This document shows positions 54,703-64,000 of a stretch of 64,000 nucleotides of DNA, piece by piece; position 1 is the stretch's first letter; each line of letters starts with the position of its first letter. The notes under the pieces are model-generated. The model was not told where the DNA came from. It made no database searches and was given only the letters and a program-made list of their open reading frames with translations. Source of the DNA: Perkinsus olseni (lineage: Eukaryota; Perkinsozoa; Perkinsida; Perkinsidae); assembly GCA_013115135.1 (NCBI GenBank), contig JABANP010000179.1:1-64000 (forward strand), written 5' to 3'. Both the position numbers and the translations under genes were made by a program.

Positions 54703-55717
54703 ATGCTCGTTAAGCTGTTACATTTTTCTGCGGGTCTCATCGCATTCGTGGCTGCTGATGGCTGCCGCAAGTCCATGTTCAGTGACCATTCCAATCACGA
54801 GGTCGTCATCTCGCCTCTGCCGCACACGTACACTGAGGAGCATCATCTTCCCGCCTCCTTCGACTGGCGCCATCATAATGGTGTCAACTACGTCACTAAG
54901 GTTCTCAACCAGCACGCCCCTAAGTACTGTGGCTCCTGCTGGCTTCATGCCGGCGTTGGTGTCATCAACGACAGGCTGAAAGTAGCCAGGAACGCTCAGT
55001 TCCCTGAGGTCAACGTGGCTCGGCAGGTCGTCCTCAACTGTGGTCGCGATATCGCTGGGTCCTGTCATGGCGGTGAGGACTTCGGCGTCTACAAGTTCGC
55101 CTACCTCGAGGGTCTCCCCGACGACCAGTGTCAGTTTTACCGGGGCGAAGACGGCGAGTGCTCGGCCATCAACAACTGCATCAACTGCGACCCCCCTGCC
55201 GGTACCGGACCGTGCTACCCCGTTCAGCGTTATGGCCGCTATTTTGTTACGGAGTTTGCCAAGATCCCCAACCCCACTGCCCACAAGATCAAAGCTGAGG
55301 TTTATCGTCGTGGCCCGATCAGCTGTGCTGTCGATTCTAGCGTTGTCGAGAACGGCAAGTACCATCCTGGAGACATCGTCCGCGAGACCAGAAACGGCAA
55401 CTGGAGCCTCGACCACGACATCGTTATTGTGGGCTGGGGCCAGGACGAGGACGGAAAAGAATATTATATCGTGAAGAACTCCTGGGGGACCTTCTGGGGT
55501 GACCAAGGCTACTTCCTTGTCCAGTCTGGGTGTCAATGCTATGGGTATCGAGCAGGACTGCTCTTGGGCTGTGGTCGACCCGGAACCCAGAGTGGCCGAC
55601 TACGGTCCGCCTGACTGGATGCGGATGTTCCCCAGCGCGTTCAAACCCGTGGAACACATCGCTGTGGCTGACGCGGCGGAACACATCGCTGTGGCTGATG
55701 CGGTGGTGGTGTCTTAG
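54703..55717 (+). CDS. cathepsin Z (X)-like cysteine protease, one +1 offset
   Basis: Papain-family (C1A) enzyme with signal peptide MLVKLLHFSAGLIAFVAADG. Family traits: FDWRHHNGVNYV, the QHAPKYCGSCW active-site loop with oxyanion Gln70 and Cys79 (the short insertion before YCGSC is typical of cathepsin Z), CHGGEDFGVY, GPISCAVD, LDHDIVIVGWG with His238, and KNSWGTFWG with Asn259. Cathepsin Z is a carboxypeptidase of lysosomes or secreted compartments. No introns are needed. The frame holds to about 55527. The family-like end (LGVNAMGIEQDC) is then in the next frame, reached by skipping one base at the GGG near 55528-55530, and runs to the stop at 55715-55717. Without the shift the protein would end at 55614. 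Confidence 0.85.
55651..55704 (+). repeat. 27-base tandem duplication in the cathepsin tail
   Basis: Two adjacent copies, differing at one or two bases, encode EHIAVADAA then EHIAVADAV in the C-terminal extension of the cathepsin Z-like protein. Confidence 0.8.
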
Positions 55718-57090
55718 AGAGAGTGTCCGGGGACAACACATTCATGAACTCATTCTTAGTCTGTAGTTTCAGTCTTACGGACTCCCGCTTTGCTTTCAAG
55801 TGCTTGACGTGTTCGCGCCATGCCAGCGGCATCCGTACCTTCGAAATTCGAAGTTCGAATCAACATCTCTATTACTAAGTTGGGGAAGGCTCACAGTGCC
55901 CAGTAGTAAAGGCACTATTTCATGATGAGCTCAGTAGGAGTAGGGGACCATTTCAAGTTGAATTACTCAATTCAATGCAAACCCTGCTCCGATGGAGCAC
56001 GTCCCTCACTCAGCACTCGGACCTCAACGCGTCACACCCTTGCCAGAAATGGCGTTCGTGGCTTGAAATTGTTACAGTCGTAGCGACACCGCGGACATAC
56101 TCGAACAATAACCGCCTCCATTGAAAAAGACAAGAATGTGGATGATAGCCTCGACTGAGCTTTCCAATGGACGATCTTGCGTGACGACAGAGCCCCCCCC
56201 CTCGCCCCAAGGAGTCGTATCCACTCTGACAGGACTGCCGAGGCTAGAGGCTGACGCGCCGGCTCTTGCTTTGCACTTCGTCTAGCGCTTCACGAGAAAC
56301 TAGATCAGAGTTAGCCAAGAGCGATGCTGCTTCGAGTTGTTGAGGATTCCAATCACGTGGTCGGCGTAGCCCCCGGGTCCACAGACTAATCTTTCATCAC
56401 TGATAAAATAAGGAGTTTTGAAGTGTTCAGAGCATGTTACGAACACTGCCTGCCTGTGTTCCTTGTGTGTCAGTTTCAAGTCCAACGCCGTCGCCGGCTA
56501 ACTTAGACTTGACACCGATGTGCTACCGCCTTAACGATGAGCTCTGTGTGCTCCTGGTGAGGAGTGTTCCACAGTACTACAGCAACGCGCATTTGCTATT
56601 CCGTATCTGCGCCCACATCGACTCTGCCACAAAAACTGTGACAGTGAATAGAGAAAGTTGTGGTACTCAATGACCACAGGTCACCCGGTGTCAGGGGGGT
56701 GTTTCAAACCCTCCACTCCGAACCCTCTTCTACAGATTCTTACCAACAACGTTTCAGAATCTTGCCCACCGTTGAGAGCTCGTTATCCGAGTGGCTTTTC
56801 ATGACGCGACCGTTCGAGGACACGATAACTTCATAACTCAACAGTCAGTCGTTCGATATATGCAAGTCAGCTTCATGCGGATCAGGAGCAGCAGCGCAGC
56901 ACGATCTAATTGCTGAATGATGATGGTGAGTGAAAACTTCATTTTACAGCGCCACTTGAACTCCGCCGGTTCTGATCTGCCCAGCGTTGTCTCGTGCACA
57001 CTCAGCTGCTCGGGTCTCCGCCAGAACGTTCCGCCAGAACCGATCCAGTTTCCGACTCTCGAGTGGGTTGCAAATGCCTGAGGCTACAGA
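55718..57090. other. gene-poor region with one protein-like frame
   Basis: The forward frame at 56434-56673 contains LTPMCYRLNDELCVLLVRSV and LLFRICAHIDSATKTVTVN. It reads like a secreted-protein exon but has no recognised family. A run of C at 56193-56201 and short frames fill the rest. Confidence 0.35.
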
Positions 57091-59070
57091 TTACCGATGA
57101 GTTGAGCCACGACACCTACCAAGATCACGCAGGCCGCCAGAGCTGCTCATCTGGGCCCCATCAATGCCGTTGGACACGATCGTATCAGCCAACTCCGACA
57201 GCTTTGGGCCTGATAACATGTACCATCCAGAGCCACCCCGAAAGCGGCCAAGCGTGAGGATACTCGGGATTTGCGTGGATGGCAACGTTCTTATCCACTC
57301 AGCCAGTTGTTCAGGGTTCTTATCTCCACCGATCGATGGTCTGCAAGTGGGAGAACTTTTCGTATCGATCATTGCTGGACGCTTCTTCGGCTCCTTGACG
57401 ACGGAGCTCCTGCGTACATTCCTCGACGAGGGTGCCTTCGCCAGGGAATTGCGGGCCTGAAATGAGTGAACCGCTGATGGCGAGCAGCTCGATCGGCATG
57501 TCCACAAAGAGGAGGTCTTGCCGAGAAAGACATCAGACTGGTCATCCTTCTCACCGTCCTTTCGCGGCTTCGCCCCGGTTCACGACGAACCGCACGAGTT
57601 GGGATCCCTGTCCCAGCTAGTGCTGCCCGGAGGATTTCTAGACCCACCAAGACCTCCTTCGGACCTGCCAAGACCATCAGACTGAGCTGCTCCCGAACGG
57701 ATTGCAAAAGCTACTTTCCCGCGGGGCTTTTTTCGGAGCCGCTCGTTTCCTACGCCGGCGTGGACCCACAGATTGAGGAGGAGAACCAGCATCATCATTT
57801 TCGCTCGAAACCGAACATCCCGTTCCTTTGATCCGCTCAGCATCAGGAATCACTGCGACACTATCCGGGGTAGCGGACAAGCTCGACGCAACGCCATAGT
57901 TTGCACCTACACTGGAGGCTGGAACCTTCCTTCGTGATCACGGCGGCCCTCACCAGTGTTCCCATCAGAGCTGCTTCCAGAGTCTCTCTTCGTCCCTGAT
58001 GTCTCAACCGCTCCCCATAGGTGGTTCCACATCCACTCTGGCAGGAGATCTTCAATCTCCCGGTAGGCGGTTCTCCGGTCGAGATTCGCTTTACCTGATC
58101 AGCCAGAGGCCGGCTGGTACAATGATCGACAGCGGGCATCAAGCAGTATCATAGCGAGCAGTAGATCTGTACTGGCCAGTCTATCGATGACTGCTTGCAT
58201 CCAGAGCATGGCTGTGAGATTGTGCTGAGGACCGCCTCCCGTCGACGAAGCTGTCGGTACAAAATCCGGGGCTTCCAGCTGTCCCTCAGGACCGGTGAAT
58301 TGCTCTACACTGAACAGTGGGCGAGCCCGATGAGCACGAAGCATCGAGATAGTTCGGACGCTCACGAATGGCCGCTGCCTGGCCGGGTGTTCGTGGAGTT
58401 CCGGCGACTTCTCGGCGGTGGAGGTGCTCGAGAAGGCGGAGGGGGCACCGGCGCTTCTTGCCGCCCTTGGTGCCTGCTGCGCCACCGTTTTACATGTTTC
58501 GAGCCTGAATAGTGAGCTCTGAGAGAGACGCTCCTTATCGCGTTCACAAGCGAGTGGAAGCACTTCTCGAATCAAACGACTAAATTCCATCTTCAAATTC
58601 TTTTGACCAATCCATATCTTACGGGAGCGGCAGGGGCGTAAAGGGTAACAATCTCGGCTGCGCTGTTCGATGCTGCATCGGTCCCGCCCACAGCAGGTAC
58701 TGGTGGTGCGGTGCTCGTCATAGAAGGCAAAGAGGGGCATGGCTCGAGACTCGTCTCGGATGCAGCAGCCGGAGAGTCCCACATCGGCGGCGGTGGCGAA
58801 TGCTCCCGAAGTGAGCAAGACTCCCTGGAAGGCTCCCTGATACCACGCCTCGATGGACCACGCATAGCGTATCTCGCAGCCGGAGCGGGGCTCCGTCGGT
58901 CTCCCATGGTCACCTGGTGAGCGGGAACTCTTTGAACCAAGCCTTCCTGACTTTGTTCGCTGGTATCATCGTGAGCCCATCGATTTGGGCGTCCGAGATG
59001 AAGTCCTGCGGTAGGCGAAGCACTTCCGCAAGATGATCTCCGTCGAGCTGAAAGGTAGTACAAGTATTAG
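57091..59070 (-). CDS. low-complexity, possibly nuclear protein with SAM-like end
   Basis: Minus-strand coding pieces: a Pro/Ser/Arg-rich N-terminal part (MGDRRSPAPAARYAMRG near 58905); MEFSRLIREVLPLACERDKE (after a short GTAAGA intron near 58590-58621); TAYREIEDLLPEWMWNHLWG (about 58010-58070); a basic nuclear-signal-like GPRRRRKRAAPKKAPRE (about 57725-57760); and finally LAEWIRTLPSTQIP, SGPKLSELADTIVSNGIDGA. The last segment has the W--LP...G--L--L---GI---G spacing of SAM-type helical domains, but this is weak. Exon ends are only partly fixed. No family is recognised. Confidence 0.45.
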
Positions 59071-59108
59071 TGGGTCTGGAGGATGCTGAAATGACAGAGA
59101 AAAACGTA

Positions 59109-59188
59109 TGACAGCTGTGGGGTTCGAACCCACGCCCTTTCGGACTGGCGCCTTAAGCCAGCGCCTTAGACCACTCGGCCAAACTGTC
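59109..59188 (-). tRNA. tRNA-Leu (AAG)
   Basis: An 80-base gene with the long variable arm of a class II tRNA. On the minus strand the acceptor GACAGTT pairs with AGCTGTC, the D-arm is TGGCCGAGTGGTCTAAGG, and the anticodon stem CTGGC/GCCAG encloses TTAAGGC (anticodon AAG). The variable arm is TCCGAAAGGGCG, the T-arm is GTGGGTTCGAACCCCAC, and the discriminator is A. No intron. Confidence 0.96.
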
Positions 59189-59592
59189 GGTGAAAAACTT
59201 GATATACTACCCGCCTGCGTGCCACATACTCGCCAATCTTCTTAGCCATATCACTCCCAACAGCCGGAGCGAGGCTTTTACACCAACATACGACCTGTGA
59301 TACATCGAGCTCCGCCATACATCAACGTAAACTGAATAACTACTCAAACTGACCCATCGGCAGCCGTCGAATTTCCCGCGGGTTCGGAGAATGCTGATTA
59401 GACTCTGTCAAGCCAGCACTGCAGCTCAAGCACCCGGCGAGCACCGCCCCTCTAACCTATCCAAGGATTGAATGTATTGACGCTACACCAGCAATGGTCA
59501 GGAAATATGTCACAGTACACTCTCCACGCATACAATAGCAAAGTAAGTAGTATAAGCTAGTGGACTATGTATTATGGCTGGAATTTTTCTTC
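59189..59592. other. intergenic
   Basis: Nothing recognisable between tRNA-Leu and the 3' end of the TBC gene. Confidence 0.5.
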
Positions 59593-61396
59593 TTAAACGG
59601 ATTCTTCTTCCAGCTGTGCTTTTTCTTTCCTACAACTGCCGCTCTGCTTGTGGTTAATGGTGTCAAAAGCAAAATCATGAGTCGGGCTACCATAGACCTC
59701 TGCACCGACAACACCACCGGACTGTCTTCTGTGCTCAGGAGAAACTTCACCGTCCACACTGTCTCCCTCGCCCAGCATCTCCGAACGAACGGTGTGATAA
59801 GTGCCACCCGGACTCCTCCCAGATCTGCTGCGGGAGAGCTTGCCGAGAAGCTTCTTCGCCTTTCGAGTCGATATTCGTTTCCGGAATGACCACCGACCAG
59901 AGCTCTTCTTCGGCGCACTGCCGTCGAAGATATTCCTATCGAAATCATCGTCAGGGTCGAGCTTGAACTGATGCTCCGGCAAAGTGGAGGCGACGATTGC
60001 CCATCCGGTGTAGGTCTGGCTTGTCATGCTTTGAGAGCGTCCTCGAGAGCGATAGTTGCCGCTGCTGCAACCCTTGGGCGACACAGTAGTCTCTGGCGAC
60101 CCACTCAGAGGCACTTCAAATCCCGGAGCCCGTGAAAGAACGAGACGGGCTCCTCCGTCCACTTGAGCAGCATTCTCGAGCATACCTAGCAGCCTGCTAG
60201 ATACCCACCCATACGACTCTTCACTGCGCCGCAGAACTTCGCCCACGTCCCAACTCGCTGATCACTATCCCAGGAAGGCACTTCAGCTTGATCATCAACA
60301 GGTCGTTAGCGTCACAAGCTTCCACATGCCCGAGGTCATCATTGGCAAAAGCGGCGTCCATCAGAACCAGACCGATGCGGTGGATGGCCTTCCAACCTTT
60401 ACTCAAGAAAATGTCGAATATTCTCTCACTCGCGTCTTCCTCGTCGCGCAGATCCGACGCGAACAGAGTGAGGAACCACGACGAGGCGTAGAAAGAAGAA
60501 GGTACACCGAGGCCGTCGAAAGCAGCGCTGAGCAGGGCATGCACCCTCGGGAGGGCAGCTTCAAGGAGGCGGTCGAACGTCCAGAGCGTGAGCCGGAATC
60601 GGTCGCTCAGCTCAAACATCCGTACCATCTGATACCGAACCAACAGGGACACAGCACTGCGGAAGGTCATGACCTCGGCCTCGTCCACTGGGCAGTGGGG
60701 ACACTCGACCGACTCCCCCCACTTGTGAGCGGCCTCTTCCACATAGAGTTGGTCCTCGTCCGACTTATCCTCGCTATCATCGCTGCGCTTACGTACCATA
60801 CCAACTTTTCGGTAACTCACCTTCAAGAGTATGTTCACAACATAGTTCATTCCCTGACAATAGCCAACCGTCTTCAGCCTCTCTGACGTCGCCATAAGCA
60901 CCCTCCACAGTCTATGATGGAAGCAGCCCACGCAGCTCGCACACGGCTCAGTCCGGACCACATCCCGCCACACCTGGCTGGCCACACTGTCGTCCTCAGC
61001 GGAAGCACGCCAGCAAGTGTCATAATACGCGAGGGGGTCCTCTTCGATATCCCTGGTCATGATATCCTCGTCCAGGAGAAGAGCGTGCCAAATACGTGGA
61101 CGCAGCTGGACCGTCATCGGCCATCGGGCTCTCTCGGCTGCGGTGTCACGGAAGGTGATGAGTCGAGTTGCCCAAGACTTGCACACTGTTGTCAAACACT
61201 GCCACGATGATGGTTCGGGTAGATAGGTAACGATGATGGAGGCCACAGGACCCTGAAGGAACCATCTCTGACTGCCGGAGACGGTAGCAACGGACGTTGG
61301 ACTGCACGACGGTGACAAGAACGGTAACGATGTGTCATGACTGTTGAGATCTTGGCATTCTTCGACCGGCATAAAAAATGACAAAACTGCTGCCAA
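59593..61396 (-). CDS. TBC-domain Rab GTPase-activating protein, probable +1 offset
   Basis: The first frame (61396-60221) has an F-box-like VASIIVTYLPEPSSWQCL near residue 55 and then a TBC domain. The arginine finger is in VWRDVVRTEP (Arg148) and the glutamine finger in VGYCQGMNYV (Gln181). VSLLVRYQMVRMFE and FYASSWFLTLFA follow. Both catalytic residues are present, so it should stimulate GTP hydrolysis by a Rab GTPase in membrane traffic. At about 60235-60245 the coding signal moves to the +1 frame at a GGG and continues for more than 200 residues (RSEESYGWVSSRLLGM, acidic LDPDDDFDRNIFDGSA, basic WSFRKRISTRKAKKLL) to a stop at 59593. Ending at 60221 would also give a complete TBC protein. 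No introns are needed. Confidence 0.8.
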
Positions 61397-61615
61397 GCAG
61401 GGGTCAGTCCACCGTCAAAGATCCATCAGTCTTGTCTGCCGACAGGGCTACAACTCTGCCAAGCAGCAGACCCGAGCGAAGGTTCGCCCCTCTTCCCTCC
61501 GAACACGTGAAGCAACGCAAGCCAAGGCTAGCGATTATCGAGAACAGAAAGTATAGCAGAGCTTAGAATGCGGTATAAAACTTGGACATGACAAAAATCT
61601 TCCTTCCCCTCTTGG

Positions 61616-63140
61616 TTAAAGCAGAGGCAAAGTGGCGACTGTCACGAACAACAGCGATGCTAGGACCGACCCCCGGGGAGCCCACGATCGTCCGGGCGTG
61701 TCCGGGGTCTCTGACGGGACGCAGTTGCCACCACCAAGGGACCTCCTCGGCTTTGGTGGAACGGTCGGCAGAACAGCGGCAGCTCTGACCGCCTTAAGTG
61801 CATTAAGTCTGCCGTACTTCACAACCGGGACGAAGAATGCATTCTCTAGGACCTCTGTCGAGTTCTTAATGACAGCCCTAGCGTCCCTGGCTGACAGACC
61901 CATCTGCATGAGCATGGCCGCAACTCCCGACACATGCGGTGTAGCCATCGACGTGCCGGTCATAAAACGGTACGAACGACCTGGGAAGGTCGACAGAATC
62001 TGCACCCCCGGAGCTGCTACGTCCAGATACGGAGCGTAGTTGCTGTGGCGGGCCAGGATATAGGGCAGGTCCTTGTCGCTCGACCCAACGCACAGGATGT
62101 TGTCCAGCTCCTCGGTGAAGGCGCAGGGGTAGGCCTTCTTGACGGAGATGTCCTTGCCCTCGTTACCAGCGGCACACACGAAGAGCATACCCAACTCGGC
62201 CGTGAGGCTGATAGACCTCTTTAGAAGCTCACTGCGGATGCTACCAGCATAGGAGTTGCTGAGAATATCAACCTTCTGTTGCACGGCGAAGTCGATGCCC
62301 GCCATCACTTCCATCACGGACCCCTTGCCACCGGGGCCCAGGACCCTTATCGGCATTATCTTAGCGCGTGAGATACCGGCTATGCCGAGGCTGTTGTTGG
62401 TAGTGGCTCCAAGTACGCCGCCACAATGAGTGCCATGCCCCTTCACATCACCCACATCCTCACTCTCCTCACCCACACCAAAGCCGTGACGACAAGAAGA
62501 ATCGGAGAAAAATCTGATGGCGTAAATCCGGATGACCAATCTCGACGCCAGTGTCAACCACAGCCACCACCACTTCGCGGTCACGTCTGGCGGCCATGAC
62601 GGCCTCCCAGGCAGCCCAGGCCTCGGGCAGGTTGATGAGATCTAGATTCCACTGCTCGTCCGCCCGCGCGTCGTTCACAGCCGCCGCCGTCTTCGAGTAG
62701 TCAATGCCGTGGATCGTATCACCATCCCTCGCCTCCTCCACAACCTGCAAGGATACTTCCGAGTTGCGCTCCAGGATAACCTCGAGACCTAGTGCCGGGG
62801 CAGCCTCCTCGACGTAGGCCTTCAACTCCTCGTGGCTGAGCTGGCACTCGTCAGTATCAGTATGGACCGCCTGCACGCCCAGATGCCGCAGAGTGTCCAC
62901 AGCCCGAGGAGCATTGAGGCACTTCTCGATGAAGGGAGTGCTCTGCTGCAGCCGACGAGCTTTGGGATTAGAAGACGTCTTGAGCAGAGCTGGAAGGGAT
63001 CTTATGTCGACCATGGCAGTACTCGAGGAGGTGGCTGAGAGGCCGCCCTCCGAGACAGAGGAAGTGATGGACAGTAGAGTGTCTGGAGTACCGAGGCAGC
63101 AAATGGGGAAGACGACCAGTAGGCGATAAGGAACTCTCAT
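61616..63140 (-). CDS. subtilisin-like S8 serine protease with GPI-type tail, one +1 offset
   Basis: Signal peptide MRVPYRLLVVFPICCL, a propeptide region of about 140 residues, then the catalytic triad: Asp196 in VVAVVDTGVE, His in KGHGTHCGG, and Ser in GTSMATPHVSG. The oxyanion Asn is in CAAGNEG. The C-terminus is Pro/Ser-rich and ends in a hydrophobic tail (LASLLFVTVATLPLL), as in GPI-anchored proteins. Subtilisin-like proteases are known major secreted enzymes of Perkinsus. Between the Asp and His motifs the frame must skip one base, at the TTTTT run near 62508-62512. Both sides match the family and no intron fits. Untouched, the first frame stops at 62469. Confidence 0.85.
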
Positions 63141-63630
63141 TGGGCTAAGCCAAGCTTGCAGACTGATACGATGGCCTCTTGGTGCTGGCGTGATACGTCA
63201 CCCTTACCGACGTGACGGGAGCGGGCATATGTCGCGCGCCACAAAACTCCCTTACGCGTCGCCATCCCGCAATGGGAGGCGGCCACCTCCTCAGAAAACT
63301 GCTCGCCTGAGTATGTCATAAGAGAATCTTATTTTCCGCCATTAACCCTCTTTGAGCTCCCCTAGCGACCCGATACCGTGCCGATGAGACCCCCTCCATT
63401 GAAGGAATGACTATAACCCAGCTCCTGCTGATGATGATGACGATCAACAATGGCAAGCGCAATAGTGCATGGAAGAGAACGGCCATGGTACAGTGGATAG
63501 TGTTATTTAACAAGTCAAACTACAGTCAACTTAACCCGGGGTTGCCATTCACAGCTAGAGGTGTCAGAATCCTCATCACGGCAAATATCGCTCCCAGCTC
63601 CTCTCACCACCTACAACCATCCATCACTAC
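63141..63630. other. intergenic
   Basis: No supported gene between the subtilisin start and the end of the next minus-strand gene. The forward frame at 63407-63778 mostly mirrors the minus-strand coiled coil. Confidence 0.45.
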
Positions 63631-63763
63631 TCACGATAAGGATTCCGATACTACTTCCGCCGCTCTGGAGTCCACCTCGGTTGCCTCCCTCGAGCGGGCC
63701 TCCAACTCCAATACCCTTGCTTTGGACTCGACCAGGTCCTTTCCGGAGACGCTCGATCACCGC
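63631..63763 (-). CDS. C-terminal exon of a coiled-coil protein
   Basis: The minus strand reads DLVESKARVLELEARSREAT ending in VVSESLS and a stop at 63631-63633, a clear heptad coiled coil. An acceptor CTGTCAG lies at 63764-63770. A second possible acceptor (GGAAAG, near 63740) would shift the start of the exon by about 25 bases and also sets the frame. The gene continues beyond the window on the minus strand. Confidence 0.5.
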
Positions 63764-64000
63764 CTGACAGGAGCATAGACCGTCCTGTGCCCTAAGCTTC
63801 GACGCATACTCAAGAGAAGCTGCAGACCGGAGAAGAAAGAAGCGTGGAGGGTGGTCTCAGAGGTTGCACACTGCGAAATCCCCATCAGAGTGAGAGAGCT
63901 GGCGACTCGGAACAGCGGCGAGGCTCATGACTGGAGGAAGCTCACTGCCCGATCAGCGAAAGCGAACGACCTCAGCGAGGGACGGCAACCGCAGAGACGC
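63764..64000. other. window edge, coding strand unclear
   Basis: The plus strand is open from 63780 to the end with a charged sequence (LRRILKRSCRPEKKEAWRVV). The minus strand should hold further exons of the coiled-coil gene. I cannot decide which is coding. Confidence 0.3.

Overview
This window is nuclear DNA from a protist, most likely a perkinsozoan alveolate (Perkinsus-like). That is inferred from several signs together. Genes are split by many short GT-AG introns, mostly 34-90 bases. A PDZ-like domain of the kind common in dinoflagellate-lineage proteins is present. There are secreted or GPI-anchored serine and cysteine proteases, an intraflagellar-transport protein, a phosphoglycerate dehydrogenase with a catalytic His-to-Lys change, and scattered single tRNA genes. 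No operons or bacterial signals were seen, although one gene belongs to the mostly bacterial NhaA family.

Layout. 1-9.7 kb: the end of one gene; two related small secreted proteins; a nested inverted-repeat element carrying tRNA-like segments; a cAMP-kinase regulatory subunit; a C2HC zinc-finger protein. 10-12.6 kb: an NhaA-type Na+/H+ antiporter on the minus strand. 12.7-13 kb: a self-complementary element. 13.3-19.1 kb: RNA polymerase III subunit RPC5 with long introns. 19.5-20.9 kb: IFT22. 22-24 kb: a PDZ-like gene whose last intron is filled by a satellite. 24.1-27.1 kb: ALG9 mannosyltransferase. 28-31 kb: a coiled-coil gene region and a second decamer satellite. 31.5-34.1 kb: a single-exon S41-like protease. 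34.6-37.5 kb: two nearly identical phosphoglycerate dehydrogenases. 38-39.1 kb: twin tRNA-Asp genes. 40-45.5 kb: a membrane protein, glucose-6-phosphate 1-epimerase, and a 410-residue basic/Ala-rich protein beside tRNA-Gln. 46.4-48.3 kb: a PIAS/Siz SUMO ligase. 49.8-50.5 kb: a small membrane protein. 51.2-53.2 kb: a mucin-like type I membrane protein. 54.7-55.7 kb: cathepsin Z. 57-59 kb: a low-complexity nuclear-type protein and tRNA-Leu. 59.6-61.4 kb: a TBC Rab-GAP. 61.6-63.1 kb: a subtilisin. 63.6 kb: the end of a coiled-coil gene.

The genes are mostly unrelated housekeeping and secreted functions, so no operon-like cooperation is evident. Themes are secretion (ALG9 glycosylation, TBC Rab-GAP, three proteases, several membrane proteins) and nuclear regulation (Pol III, SUMO ligase). 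A striking property is that five positions in four conserved genes, and probably a sixth in another gene, need one base skipped (+1) to keep the conserved frame. Residual assembly insertions are the first explanation to test. Exon boundaries were placed by eye from splice motifs, phase and family similarity. Well-resolved models are the zinc-finger gene, the epimerase, the PDZ-like gene, both dehydrogenases and the S41-like protease.
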